From contig NZ_QICD01000010.1 in assembly GCF_003726035.1 (NCBI RefSeq), positions 21,357 to 85,356 of the forward strand: a stretch of 64,000 nt of DNA, read 5' to 3'. The position numbers and the translations under genes are program-made. Of this stretch, positions 36,758-45,558 are shown piece by piece (position 1 is the stretch's first letter; every line of letters begins with the position of its first letter). Source of the DNA: Paraeggerthella hongkongensis. Lineage in GTDB: Bacteria; Actinomycetota; Coriobacteriia; Coriobacteriales; Eggerthellaceae. The notes below the pieces were generated by a model. The model worked only from the letters and a program-made list of their open reading frames with translations. It was not told where the DNA came from and made no database searches.

Positions 36758-37615
36758 CTACAGCAACGCGGCCGTCCCCACGCACACTGCCAACCCTGCC
36801 GCCAGCACCACGCCGCTCGTCAGCGAGAACGTGCGCGGCGCAAGCGAGGTGCGCTCCACGCCGGGGGCACCGTAACAACGCGCATCCATAGCTACAGCCA
36901 GTGAGTCGGCCCGGCGAAACAGCCCCACGAACAAGGGAATGAGCACCGTCTGCCAAGCCCGCAAACGCTGCCACAACCCACCTGCGTCAAACGACGCAGC
37001 GCGCGCTTGCTGCGCATCGTGCACGCGCGCCAGCTCTTCAGCGGTAACGGGAATGAAGCGCAGCGCAAGCGAGAACACCATGGCTATGTCGTCCACCGGA
37101 ACGCTAAGACGTCGCAAGGGACGAAGAAAACTGCTTAACGCATTGGTCAACTCGGTCGACGTAGTAGTGTAGGTAACCACCAGGCTGCCCACCACAAGCA
37201 AGATGATCCGCACGGCAAAAAAGCAACCGCGCGCAAACCCCGCGGGCACGAATCCGAACGTACCAAACAAAGCAACCGGGGGCCATGCACCCAAAAAACC
37301 CGCCGACACGTCGCCAAGCCCCGAAGGAGCGCCCGCAGCAGCTGCTTGAGCCACATCGAATGAAAACGCATTGAACACCACCGTGAACGCAACGATCACG
37401 TACACCGGCAGCATCAAACCGAACAGCCTTCGAGCGGGCACCGTCGATGCCATCGCAACAAGAGCGAACAGCAGCGCGCACAACCCCAGGCCCGTCCACG
37501 TATGCACCAAAAACAACGTAGCGGAATACGCAGCAAGCAGCACGAGTTTAACCCGTGCGTCGCACGCATGCACCGGCGAGGTGCCGGGAATATAAGAGCT
37601 TACGTTGATTCGCAT
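36758..37615 (-). CDS. ecfT: Energy-coupling factor transporter transmembrane protein EcfT
   Basis: The membrane scaffold that couples ECF-type ATPases to vitamin or metal-binding S-components. The 285-residue protein has five or six hydrophobic segments, an N-terminal YIPGTSPVHACDARVKL (typical of the family) and the C-terminal coupling helices with PVTAEELARVHDAQQARA and the AMDARCYG motif (canonical A-R-G/A-R-x-G). The start is placed at ATG 37615; a TTG six codons earlier is possible and neither has a strong ribosome-binding site. In many Gram-positive genomes ecfA1, ecfA2 and ecfT follow rplQ; here ecfT follows rplQ without the ATPase genes. Confidence 0.88.
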   Translation of the reverse strand: MRINVSSYIPGTSPVHACDARVKLVLLAAYSATLFLVHTWTGLGLCALLFALVAMASTVPARRLFGLMLPVYVIVAFTVVFNAFSFDVAQAAAAGAPSGLGDVSAGFLGAWPPVALFGTFGFVPAGFARGCFFAVRIILLVVGSLVVTYTTTSTELTNALSSFLRPLRRLSVPVDDIAMVFSLALRFIPVTAEELARVHDAQQARAASFDAGGLWQRLRAWQTVLIPLFVGLFRRADSLAVAMDARCYGAPGVERTSLAPRTFSLTSGVVLAAGLAVCVGTAALL

Positions 37616-37764
37616 GCAGGCAGTATGCCACAATCGGAGGATGCGCGCACGAACTGCACGAAGCCAACGCTAACGCGAGCGCGAACCATGAAATACGAAC
37701 ACGAGGCGATGGCCGCGCCGTGCGCTTGAGCTAGCCGCACCCACAGCGCACGCTCGGCACAGTC

Positions 37765-37797
37765 AAAAAAAGGGACCCGCAGCGCGGATCCCTTTCT
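37765..37797 (-). terminator. Terminator of the rpsM-rplQ operon
   Basis: On the minus strand GGGATCC...GGGTCCC forms a 7-8 bp stem followed by eight T residues, 26 bases after the rplQ stop. Confidence 0.9.
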
Positions 37798-37823
37798 CTT
37801 ATCAGTATGAAGCGAAGCGAAAG

Positions 37824-38369
37824 CTATTCAGCCTTCTCCTTCTCCACAACCTCAGCCTCGACTGCTTCCACGTTCTCCACGGGAGCTTCCTCAGCCTTGG
37901 TCTCGACGGCCTCAGCCTCAACGGCCTCCTCTGCCTTCTCGACCTTCTTGGGAGCAACCTTCTTCGCAGCCTTCTTGGCAGCGGGCTTCTCCTCGTCCTT
38001 CTTCTTCACGGGCTCGGTCACAAGCTCCATGATGACCATGGGGGCATTGTCGCCCTTGCGGGGACCAAGCTTCATGATGCGGGTATAGCCGCCCTGACGA
38101 TCCTGGAACATGCCCTGCTCGACCTTCTCGAAGATCTCGCGCACCAGTTCCTTGTCGCCCAAAGCCGCGATGGCCAAACGGCGAGCATGCAGGTCGCCGC
38201 GCTTCGCCCAGGTGATGATCTTGTCGACGTCAGGACGGATCTCCTTGGCGCGCGACTCGACCGTCTTGATGCGGTCGTTCAGGAACAGGGCGTTCACCAG
38301 GCTCTTCTTCATGGCCTTGGTGTGGCTGAAGTCGGTGCCCAGCTTGCGGCCCTTGTAATTGTGTCGCAT
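37824..38369 (-). CDS. rplQ: 50S ribosomal protein L17 with acidic/lysine-rich C-terminal tail
   Basis: A large-subunit protein near the exit tunnel. Residues 1-118 are the standard L17 fold (MRHNYKGRKLGTDFSHTKAM, then GGYTRIMKLGPRKGDNAPM). Residues 119-181 are a low-complexity tail, first KKAAKK-rich, then Glu/Ala/Val-rich, and they lengthen the protein well beyond the 118-130 residues usual in E. coli. It is last gene of the infA-rplQ operon, 12 bp after rpoA. Confidence 0.97.
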   Translation of the reverse strand: MRHNYKGRKLGTDFSHTKAMKKSLVNALFLNDRIKTVESRAKEIRPDVDKIITWAKRGDLHARRLAIAALGDKELVREIFEKVEQGMFQDRQGGYTRIMKLGPRKGDNAPMVIMELVTEPVKKKDEEKPAAKKAAKKVAPKKVEKAEEAVEAEAVETKAEEAPVENVEAVEAEVVEKEKAE

Positions 38370-38381
38370 GATACGTATCTC

Positions 38382-39332
38382 CTATAGCTTCAAATTGAGG
38401 TCCATGGAAATGAGCTTGTCCTTCACTTCCTCGATGGACTTCGCACCAAAGTTCCTAATGTTCAGCAGGTCGTTTTCGGAGAACTCGACCAACTGGCGAA
38501 CCGAATGGATACCGGCGCGCTTCAGGCAGTTGTACGAGCGAACGGACAGGTCGAGATCCTCGATCTGCTTGTCCAGCTCGGCGTTGGACTCCTGGCCCTC
38601 CGGCGCGAAGATGGACGGAACTTCGCCCTCCTCCTCGTCGGCCATATCGGACAGGCTCAAGAACGCGCCCATGTACTGGTTCACGATGTTGGACGCGCGG
38701 CAGATGGCCTCGGTCGGCGTGATGCTGCCGTCCGTTTCCACCTCCAGCACGAGCTTGTCGTAGTCAGTACGCTGGCCCACGCGGGTGTCGGTCACGTTGA
38801 GCGTGCAGCGACGGACCGGCGAGAACAACGAGTCAACATGGATGACCCCAATGGGATCCTCCGTGCGCTTGTTGCGCTCGGCAGACACGTAGCCGCGGCC
38901 GACGCCGATGCGAACCGTCATGTCCAACTGGCCGCCATCGGAAACCGTCGCAATGACGTGCTCCGGGTTGACCAGGGTAAACTCGGTCGGGATGTCGAGG
39001 TCCGCGCCCGTAACCGTGCAAGGACCCTCCACCGACACATGCGCCGTGGCCTCTTCGATGTCGTCGTTCAGTGCAGAGAACACGAGTCCCTTGACATTCA
39101 AAACGATGTCCGTGATGTCCTCGATGACACCCTCGGCCGTCGTGAACTCATGCTGCACACCCTCGATCTGGATGGCCGTAGCCTTTGCACCATCCAGGGA
39201 CGAGAGCAGCACGCGACGCATGCAGTTGCCCAGCGTGTAGCCGTAACCGCGCTCGAGCGGTTCGACGATGAAACGCGCGACAGTATCGTTGACTTCTTCC
39301 GTTGTTACAGTAGGCCTCATGAACTCTGTCAT
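38382..39332 (-). CDS. rpoA: DNA-directed RNA polymerase alpha subunit
   Basis: The scaffold subunit of RNA polymerase. The 316-residue length is normal. It has the N-terminal dimerisation domain (FIVEPLERGYGYTLGNCMRRVLLSS) and the C-terminal domain with LDLSVRSYNCLKRAGIHSV and NLRNFGAKSIEEV-like helices, which bind UP elements and activators. The linker contains an acidic DEEEGEVPSIFAPEG segment. It lies between rpsD and rplQ. Confidence 0.98.
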   Translation of the reverse strand: MTEFMRPTVTTEEVNDTVARFIVEPLERGYGYTLGNCMRRVLLSSLDGAKATAIQIEGVQHEFTTAEGVIEDITDIVLNVKGLVFSALNDDIEEATAHVSVEGPCTVTGADLDIPTEFTLVNPEHVIATVSDGGQLDMTVRIGVGRGYVSAERNKRTEDPIGVIHVDSLFSPVRRCTLNVTDTRVGQRTDYDKLVLEVETDGSITPTEAICRASNIVNQYMGAFLSLSDMADEEEGEVPSIFAPEGQESNAELDKQIEDLDLSVRSYNCLKRAGIHSVRQLVEFSENDLLNIRNFGAKSIEEVKDKLISMDLNLKL

Positions 39333-39361
39333 GTGGGGTAAGCCTCCTTACTATGCCGCGA

Positions 39362-39988
39362 TTATTTCGAGTAGAGCTCGACGATGAGCTGCTCGCGAAT
39401 ATCCAGATCGATCTGGTCGCGTTGCGGAAGCGCAAGAACGCTGCCCTGAAGTTTCTCGATGTCAACCTCAAGCCATGCCGGCACCTGCACGCGCTCGTTG
39501 GAGATCAGCGCGCTCTTGATGACCAACATGTCCTGAGCCTTGGGAGCAACGGCAACCACGTCGCCCGGACGAACGCGGAACGACGGGATGTCGACGCGAC
39601 GACCGTTGACAACGATGTGACCGTGACGCACCTGCTGGCGAGCCTCCGCGCGGGACTTCGCAAAGCCCAGGCGGTAGACGACGTTGTCCAGACGGCTTTC
39701 CAGGATGCGAAGCAGGTTCTCACCCGTAACGCCCTGCTGACGGTTAGCCGTATCGTAGTAATGACGGAACTGCTTCTCCAGAACGCCATAGATACGCTTG
39801 GTCTTCTGCTTCTCGCGCAGCTGGGTGCGATATTCGCTTTCCTTGACGCGCTTCTTGCCGGCTTCGCCCGGCGCGTAGTTACGGCGCTCGATTGCGCACT
39901 TCTCCGTGTAGCAGCGGTCGCCCTTCAGGAAGAGCTTCGCACCTTCACGACGGCACAAACGGCAGTCCGCTCCAGTATAACGAGCCAT
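39362..39988 (-). CDS. rpsD: 30S ribosomal protein S4 (zinc-binding type)
   Basis: A primary 16S rRNA-binding protein. The 208-residue protein has an N-terminal four-Cys zinc site (C9-x2-C12, C26, C31), the C+ form found in many Gram-positives. The S4 RNA-binding domain follows ([37 protein letters not shown]). It is in the order rpsM-rpsK-rpsD-rpoA. Confidence 0.98.
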   Translation of the reverse strand: MARYTGADCRLCRREGAKLFLKGDRCYTEKCAIERRNYAPGEAGKKRVKESEYRTQLREKQKTKRIYGVLEKQFRHYYDTANRQQGVTGENLLRILESRLDNVVYRLGFAKSRAEARQQVRHGHIVVNGRRVDIPSFRVRPGDVVAVAPKAQDMLVIKSALISNERVQVPAWLEVDIEKLQGSVLALPQRDQIDLDIREQLIVELYSK

Positions 39989-40007
39989 AATACTTAGATC
40001 CTTTCAG

Positions 40008-40406
40008 CTACACGCGACGACGCTTGCGCGGACGGCAACCGTTGTGCGGGATGGGTGTGCAATCCTGAATGCTGGCAATCTCCAGGCCAGCGGCCTGCAG
40101 AGAGCGGATGGCCGTCTCGCGACCCGAACCCGGGCCCTTGACGAACACGGACACCTTGCGCAGACCATGCTCCATCGCCGTTTTCGCAGCGGCCTCGGCG
40201 GCCATCTGAGCAGCGAACGGAGTGGACTTGCGCGAGCCCTTGAAGCCCACCGTGCCGGCGGACTGCCACGAGATCACATTGCCCTGAGGATCGGTGATGC
40301 TCACGATCGTGTTATTGAACGTAGACTTGATATGCGCAGCGCCAACGGCGATGTTCTTACGCTCGGAGCGCTTAATGCGCGTGCGCACGTTTTTCTTAGC
40401 TGCCAC
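40008..40406 (-). CDS. rpsK: 30S ribosomal protein S11
   Basis: A platform protein of the 30S subunit. The 132-residue protein has the characteristic [20 protein letters not shown] and the C-terminal [18 protein letters not shown]. It is spaced 19 bp from rpsD and 11 bp from rpsM. Confidence 0.98.
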   Translation of the reverse strand: MAAKKNVRTRIKRSERKNIAVGAAHIKSTFNNTIVSITDPQGNVISWQSAGTVGFKGSRKSTPFAAQMAAEAAAKTAMEHGLRKVSVFVKGPGSGRETAIRSLQAAGLEIASIQDCTPIPHNGCRPRKRRRV

Positions 40407-40417
40407 TTCTAGCTACC

Positions 40418-40786
40418 TCACTTTTTCTTTCCGCCGATTTGCTTACGAGGACCCTTGCGCGTGCGCGCGTTCGTGTGCGTGCGCTGTCCGCGAACGGGCA
40501 GGCCGCGACGATGGCGGAGTCCACGATAGCAACCGATCTCCATGAGGCGCTTGACGTTCTGAGAAACCTCGCGGTGCAGGTCGCCCTCCACCTTGATGTT
40601 GCCCTGGATGTAGTCGCGCAGCTTCTGCAGATCATCTTCCGTGAGGTCCTTCACGCGGACGCTCGGATCGACGCCGGTATCGGCGAGGATCTGCTTGGAA
40701 GTGGTCAGGCCAATGCCGTAGATGTAGGTCAAGCCGACTTCAATGCGCTTGTCGCGAGGAAGGTCGACACCAACAAGACGTGCCAT
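40418..40786 (-). CDS. rpsM: 30S ribosomal protein S13
   Basis: A head protein contacting the 50S subunit. The 122-residue protein starts [20 protein letters not shown] and ends with the basic [15 protein letters not shown] tail region. It lies 22 bp downstream of rpmJ. Confidence 0.98.
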   Translation of the reverse strand: MARLVGVDLPRDKRIEVGLTYIYGIGLTTSKQILADTGVDPSVRVKDLTEDDLQKLRDYIQGNIKVEGDLHREVSQNVKRLMEIGCYRGLRHRRGLPVRGQRTHTNARTRKGPRKQIGGKKK

Positions 40787-40808
40787 AGGTTATATCTCCT
40801 CTTTCTTC

Positions 40809-40922
40809 CTAGCCCTGACGCTGCTTATGGCGCGGGTTCTCGCAGATAACGAGGACCTTGCCATGGCGTCGGATGATTTTGCACTTGTCGCACATTTTCT
40901 TGACCGAAGGACGTACCTTCAT
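40809..40922 (-). CDS. rpmJ: 50S ribosomal protein L36 (zinc-ribbon type)
   Basis: A 37-residue protein, [20 protein letters not shown] to HKQRQG, with the zinc-ribbon ligands C11, C14, C27 and H32 (C+ form). It is too short for most ORF cutoffs but fits exactly between infA and rpsM. A GGAAA-rich leader precedes the ATG. Confidence 0.96.
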   Translation of the reverse strand: MKVRPSVKKMCDKCKIIRRHGKVLVICENPRHKQRQG

Positions 40923-41024
40923 AATCATTTCCTTTCGGTTATGCGTTCCCGTCTATACTCCACACCCAGCCGCAGGTGAGAATTTTCCTAACTGATTAAC
41001 GCGCTTGACGCAAAAAAGTTGCGC

Positions 41025-41243
41025 CTACTTGAAACGATACGTGATACGGCCGCGATTCAGGTCGTAGACGGAAAGCTCAACCGTCACCTTGTCTCCCGGC
41101 AGGATCTTGATGTAGTGCATGCGCATCTTGCCAGAAATATGGGCCAATATCTTGTGTCCGTTTTCGAGCTCAACCCTAAACATAGCGTTCGGCAACGCTT
41201 CTAGGACAGTTCCCTCAAGCTCGATTACATCTTCTTTGCTCAA
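41025..41243 (-). CDS. infA: Translation initiation factor IF-1
   Basis: An S1-like OB-fold protein occupying the ribosomal A site during initiation. From the TTG at 41243 it is exactly 72 residues ([20 protein letters not shown] ... RGRITYRFK), the family length. GGAG lies 5 bases before this TTG. An in-frame upstream extension with an ATG would add 12 residues unlike the family, so the TTG start is preferred. It is the first gene of the operon to rplQ, with two promoter candidates upstream. Confidence 0.96.
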   Translation of the reverse strand: MSKEDVIELEGTVLEALPNAMFRVELENGHKILAHISGKMRMHYIKILPGDKVTVELSVYDLNRGRITYRFK

Positions 41244-41569
41244 AAGTGCTCCTTCAAAGCAGGTCGTTATAAGCAGCAACGATAGATTCTACCAAATAAA
41301 GTGTAGATTGAGCAAGAGAATTTTTTGGGCACAGAAAGCCAACAAACCGTTGGTTCGAATATGCCTGCATGCCAGGCGTGCGGTTCGGAACCGCGCAGTC
41401 CGCATAAGGAGCAGGACCGCCAGGTACTCGCGCGATGCGCAGCCGCCTTGTCGGCTTCGACGGGGTCGGGCGCATTTTAAGGGGTGGACGCTCCGTCAGG
41501 GAAATAAGTATAGGCATTTTGCCCGCAAGGTCAAGGGTATTTAATGTGAAGAAGAGCAACGGTGTGAAG
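41244..41569 (-). promoter_or_regulatory. infA operon leader with two promoter candidates
   Basis: Proximal promoter: TTGCTC (41310-41315), 18 bp spacer, TAGAAT (41286-41291). Distal promoter: TTGACC (41529-41534), 16 bp spacer, TATACT (41507-41512). Use of the distal start would give a leader of about 255 bases containing a small hairpin (GCGGTTCCGAACCGC) and an open short frame of unclear meaning. No known ribosomal-protein leader motif was recognised. Confidence 0.6.
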
Positions 41570-41644
41570 TGGCTGGGCCACCAGGATTCGAACCTGGATA
41601 GCTGGTACCAAAAACCAGAGTCCTGCCGTTGGACGATGGCCCAG
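41570..41644 (-). tRNA. tRNA-Gln(TTG)
   Basis: Cloverleaf on the minus strand: acceptor CTGGGCC/GGCCCAG, anticodon stem CTGGT/ACCAG around TTTTGGT (anticodon TTG), T-arm with GGTTCGAATCC, and an encoded CCA end. Confidence 0.95.
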
Positions 41645-41700
41645 TTCAGAACGGCATGCAAAAGCCGAAGCCCCTGCCATCGCGATTGGAAGGAAAAAAA

Positions 41701-41776
41701 TGGTGGGCCGTGAGGGAGTCGAACCCGCGACCTTGGGATTAAAAGTCCCCTGCTCTACCAACTGAGCTAACGGCCC
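41701..41776 (-). tRNA. tRNA-Lys(TTT)
   Basis: Cloverleaf on the minus strand: acceptor GGGCCGT/ACGGCCC, D-arm GCTCAGTTGGTAGAGC, anticodon loop CTTTTAA (anticodon TTT), T-arm GGGTTCGACTCCC, discriminator A and encoded CCA. It lies 56 bp upstream of tRNA-Gln, likely in one transcript. Confidence 0.96.
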
Positions 41777-41949
41777 ACGTCACTCCAATGCGCGAGAATA
41801 CATTTTAGCCGTGTGGACAAGGCCGGTCAATGAAAATGTTTGAAGGCCCCGCAAGCCCACAAAACACCCGGACGCATTCGCGAAAAGATCCTAGCAGCAA
41901 GCACGTTCGAAGACGGGCCGGACCGCGCGTTGTGGGCGCGAATCGGGAT

Positions 41950-43431
41950 CTAACGAGCAACCTCGCTCCTACCTTCTTCCCCATCCATCGAGAAAACCTC
42001 GGCTTGCTCGACAATATCTATCAGCTCTTGCTGCGAATGCACTCCGAGCTTCGCGTAAATGTTCGACACGTGGGTCTTCACCGTATTGCGCGACAAAACC
42101 AGTTTTTCTTGAATGAACGGGCCGTTTCTACCATGCGCCAACAAATCAAGCAGCTCGGTTTCCCGGGGAGTAAGCCGGCAGCGCCGCGCCACCGCAACGC
42201 ACTTTTCCCGCAATCCCACCGACGACGAACCAGGTGTTTCAATCACTATGCTTGCTTCACGCACGCCGTCAATGGTGGACTGAAAGCTAAAGTTTTTGAG
42301 AACGGTCAGATTGATGGCCACAAACACAAAAAGCACGGTAGCCAGAGCAACGGAAACCGTCAACGCATCGGTCTCTGCATTCGCACCATGACCGATGGTT
42401 GCACCTAGCAACAGCCCAGCCGAAGAAGCAGCCCGTCCCCATGCGAACACCGCCAGCGCATTGGTCTCGTTGCGCGCACCGATAGACGCCAACGCAAACC
42501 ACATGAGCACATCGAAACATTCGCTTCCTGCGTACAGCAGGCCGTTCACCAAAGAGCCGAACTCTCTATCGGCTGCCGTCAAAACCGCAGACGCCAAAAA
42601 CCCGGCAACCACAAGCAAAGCCGCTGCGCTGTAAAACACATCGGCTTTCGGCATTTTGGGCGCAAAGACCATACCGAATACGATAGCAAGCGGCAATACC
42701 GTCAAAAAAGCCTGTTGAGGAGCGCCGTCAACCGAGCCGAACGTAAGGGCGAAGCCGTAGGCGACGCGAAACACAAAAATAGATACGAACAAACCGTGCG
42801 CAAACGGAACATACGATGCTGGCTGCGTGATCGAAGCTTCGACCGGAGGTGCGCTCGCCTTCATAACCGACAGCACGCTCAACGCCAAGGGCCGGCATGC
42901 CGCGCAGCCGATGAACGGCAGCAAAACCAGCACGACCAAGCACGCGGTATCGCTCAGCGCAGCAAACGGAAGACGCAGAACGTAACTCATAAGCAAGGCG
43001 GAAGCAACGCAGAGCGCGCAAGCGCGCCCGTCTAGCTTGCATAGCGAAATACCCGTTAGCACAACCAACCAGCGCGACGATGCGGAACGCAAAACCGACC
43101 CCAACAGAAGCACAATCGGCTGCTGCTGAAATATACCCAGCAAGATAATCCCGAACGACAGGGCAAAGCCAACCATGCTCATCGTCGTGAGCAACCGCTC
43201 GTCAATCGAATCTGGTCGGCGAAGCGCCCAAACGGCAAGGGCAACAAAAACCAGAACCCCCACGAACGAAGAGACATCACGCGCTTCGGGCATCACGCCA
43301 ACATACAGAGGATACAGGCAGACGTTCACAAGCCACGTCCCGAACATCTCCATCGTAAGCGCGATCAAGCAACGCAACCATGCCGACGACAGGATGCTAC
43401 GAAGCGAGGTTTTTTCTGCCAAGGAGTCCAT
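41950..43431 (-). CDS. Membrane-bound LuxR-family regulator (paired with 43641 reductase)
   Basis: A 493-residue protein with about twelve hydrophobic segments (residues 10-400) and a C-terminal LuxR helix-turn-helix (about 425-485: LTPRETELLDLLAHGRNGPF, then SRNTVKTHVSNIYAKLGV). It is a paralogue of the gene at 50381: both share PEARDVS/PEARDIS after the first helix and the same HTH style. The start at 43431 (MDSLAEK) is chosen to match the paralogue's short N-terminus; an ATG at 43455 is possible. It is divergent from the flavin reductase at 43641 with a 209 bp gap and probably regulates it. Quorum sensing is unlikely because there is no autoinducer-binding domain. Confidence 0.88.
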   Translation of the reverse strand: MDSLAEKTSLRSILSSAWLRCLIALTMEMFGTWLVNVCLYPLYVGVMPEARDVSSFVGVLVFVALAVWALRRPDSIDERLLTTMSMVGFALSFGIILLGIFQQQPIVLLLGSVLRSASSRWLVVLTGISLCKLDGRACALCVASALLMSYVLRLPFAALSDTACLVVLVLLPFIGCAACRPLALSVLSVMKASAPPVEASITQPASYVPFAHGLFVSIFVFRVAYGFALTFGSVDGAPQQAFLTVLPLAIVFGMVFAPKMPKADVFYSAAALLVVAGFLASAVLTAADREFGSLVNGLLYAGSECFDVLMWFALASIGARNETNALAVFAWGRAASSAGLLLGATIGHGANAETDALTVSVALATVLFVFVAINLTVLKNFSFQSTIDGVREASIVIETPGSSSVGLREKCVAVARRCRLTPRETELLDLLAHGRNGPFIQEKLVLSRNTVKTHVSNIYAKLGVHSQQELIDIVEQAEVFSMDGEEGRSEVAR

Positions 43432-43640
43432 GCTGTTCAGCCTAACGCACTTCATCCCTCTCCCACAAGGGGAAACATCCATTCTAGTACCAAAGGGGTG
43501 AGACGAAAGCCCCTTGCTCGCGCCTCAAAATAGCATCGGTACGGTGAAGACGCCGCCGCTTGAAAGGCGCAGCATTGAGTCAAGCCCACCAGCACGACCG
43601 AATGCGGAGGGCAAGCAATAAAAACAAGGAGGGAGTCACT
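43432..43640. promoter_or_regulatory. Divergent promoter region, LuxR 41950 / flavin reductase 43641
   Basis: A 209 bp gap. It holds two related G-runs, CACAAGGGG (about 43469-43477) and CCAAAGGGG (about 43490-43498), and AGGAGGG before the reductase ATG. No clear long palindrome was found. Confidence 0.4.
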
Positions 43641-45377
43641 ATGAAAAACACCGCCGAACACGAACTATCCCGTCGCAGCTTCCTAACCGGAGCAGCCGCC
43701 ACGGGAGCGCTTGCCGCTTTCGGACTGGCCGGCTGCGCGCCCCAGCCTTCGCAAAGCGCGCCCGCCGCCAGCAAGGAAAGCGCGGCGGAGTCCGCAGCCT
43801 CAAACGCAGACTGGCTGGGCAGCGCTCCAGAAATCAACGCAAGCGACATCCAGGAGACCAAAGAGACCGAACTGCTGATCATAGGGGCAGGCAACGGCGG
43901 GATGGCAGCTGCCGCAACCGCAGCCGATCTAGGCCTCGACTTCACCCTTTGCGAGAAAGCAGGCTCCATCCAAAGAACTCGTCATTGGTTCGGAGCAATC
44001 AACACCAAGTACACCAAAGCAGCCGGAGCTCACGTAGACGAAGGCCGCCTGCTCAACGAGTTCTCGCGCTACGCCTCCGGGCAATGCGACCAGCGCGTTA
44101 TCCGCGTATGGATCAAGGAGAGCGCCGAGGTGACCGATTGGCTCGATCCCATCCTGACCTCCGCTGGCATGAAATGCGCATTCGACAGCGACATCGATCA
44201 CGAAACGGGAGGAACAAGCTACTACCTGGCCCCCATGGAGCATTATTATTCCGGAAAGGACGCTTCCGGCGAGTCGTTGGAGCGCAACAAGGTGCTGCTG
44301 GCCTATATCAACGAGCGCGGATACGACGTCACGTACAACCACAAGCTTGTCAAACTGGTCCAGGACGAATCCGGCAAAGTAACGGGAGCCATCTTCGAGG
44401 CCGACAACGGATACGTGCAGATCAATTCTAAGAAGGGCGTGCTGCTAACCACAGGCGGATACACAAGCAACGCAGAGATGCTTCGCGCATGCAATCCGAT
44501 GGTGGACCGCTGCGTCACCCTGCAGTACGGATCGCCTAACAACGTTGGCGAAGGCATCAAAGCCGGCATCTGGGCAGGTGGCCAAAAAGACTCCATCGGC
44601 GCGCCCATGATCTTCGACCGCGGAGCCGTTAAGCCCGGCGAGAATGCGGGCGTCATCAGCCCCGAAGGCGAAGTCGCCACGTTCGTCGGCACCGATAAGC
44701 AATTCAATCTGGGATCGCAGCCCCTTATGAAAGTCGCGCGCGACGGCAAGCGATTCGTCAACGAGTCCACTCCCTACGATTTCTGCTGCTTCGCCGCCGC
44801 AGAACACGAAGGCGGCGTCTTCTGCCAAGTGTTCGACTCCAATCTGAAAGAAGACGTGAAGCGCTTCAACACCATAGGCTGCTCGCGCCAAACCCAGCAG
44901 CTGCTGGCGAAGAACGCCGACGCGCCGCTTGACGAGATTTACGCGGATCAGCTGGAAAAAGGCACCATGGTCAAAGCGGACTCCCTTGAAGAGCTGGCCG
45001 ACAAGCTGGGATTCCAGGGCGAAGCGAAAGAAGCGTTTTTGGCCGAAGTAGATACGTACAACGGATTCTACGACGCCCAGGAAGACCTCGACTTTGGCAA
45101 AGAAGCCTACCGCCTGTCCGAATTGCGCACCGCGCCTTTCTACGGCATTTGGTACGGAGGCTCGCTGCTGACTACGGTCGATGGGTTGCGCATCAATGAG
45201 AACATGCAAGTAATCAACGGGGATGCAAAGCCTATCGAAGGACTGTATGCAGCCGGCGACTGCTCGGGAAGCATCTTCGGCAACAACTATCCCGAATACA
45301 TCGTAGGCTGCGCCTGCGGTCGCACTCTCACCTTCGCGCGCCATGCCGTACGCCATATTGCCGGCGATATAGCATAG
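43641..45377 (+). CDS. FAD-dependent reductase, fumarate-reductase/Cgr2-like flavoprotein, Tat lipoprotein
   Basis: A 578-residue extracytoplasmic flavoprotein that would reduce an unknown organic acceptor. Twin arginines at 11-12 and Cys32 in FGLAGC indicate a Tat-exported lipoprotein. The FAD Rossmann motif IIGAGNGGMAAAATAADLG starts near residue 84, and the C-terminal FAD region reads GLYAAGDCSGSIFGNNYPEY. The region that holds the substrate His and Arg in Shewanella fumarate reductase reads SLLTTVDGLRI and lacks the usual HxxxGG, so fumarate is probably not the substrate. No FMN-binding or cytochrome c subunit is adjacent. A strong AAGGAGGG precedes the ATG. It is divergent from LuxR 41950. 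Confidence 0.9.
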   Translation: MKNTAEHELSRRSFLTGAAATGALAAFGLAGCAPQPSQSAPAASKESAAESAASNADWLGSAPEINASDIQETKETELLIIGAGNGGMAAAATAADLGLDFTLCEKAGSIQRTRHWFGAINTKYTKAAGAHVDEGRLLNEFSRYASGQCDQRVIRVWIKESAEVTDWLDPILTSAGMKCAFDSDIDHETGGTSYYLAPMEHYYSGKDASGESLERNKVLLAYINERGYDVTYNHKLVKLVQDESGKVTGAIFEADNGYVQINSKKGVLLTTGGYTSNAEMLRACNPMVDRCVTLQYGSPNNVGEGIKAGIWAGGQKDSIGAPMIFDRGAVKPGENAGVISPEGEVATFVGTDKQFNLGSQPLMKVARDGKRFVNESTPYDFCCFAAAEHEGGVFCQVFDSNLKEDVKRFNTIGCSRQTQQLLAKNADAPLDEIYADQLEKGTMVKADSLEELADKLGFQGEAKEAFLAEVDTYNGFYDAQEDLDFGKEAYRLSELRTAPFYGIWYGGSLLTTVDGLRINENMQVINGDAKPIEGLYAAGDCSGSIFGNNYPEYIVGCACGRTLTFARHAVRHIAGDIA

Positions 45378-45434
45378 CGCGAAGACAATAAGCTTACGAC
45401 GATCCCTCTGTCCTCGAGCAACCCCCTCCCTCCC

Positions 45435-45471
45435 CGAAACGCCTCGCTGCTTTGTGCGGCGAGGCGTTTCG
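45435..45471 (+). terminator. Hairpin after flavin reductase 43641
   Basis: A perfect 13 bp stem CGAAACGCCTCGC/GCGAGGCGTTTCG with an 11-base loop, 57 bases after the stop. There is no strong T-tract. Confidence 0.6.
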
Positions 45472-45558
45472 AACCAAGCGGGACGACATGAGAATCGGCG
45501 GTCGATACCTCGGGGCCTTGCGCGCTCGGGGCTTTACGCAAAAGCACCTGCAGATGCG

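Noticed and set aside
41244..41500. tmRNA or other known structured RNA in the GC-rich region upstream of infA
   Set aside because: No tRNA-like ends or tag frame are present; it fits better as the infA leader.
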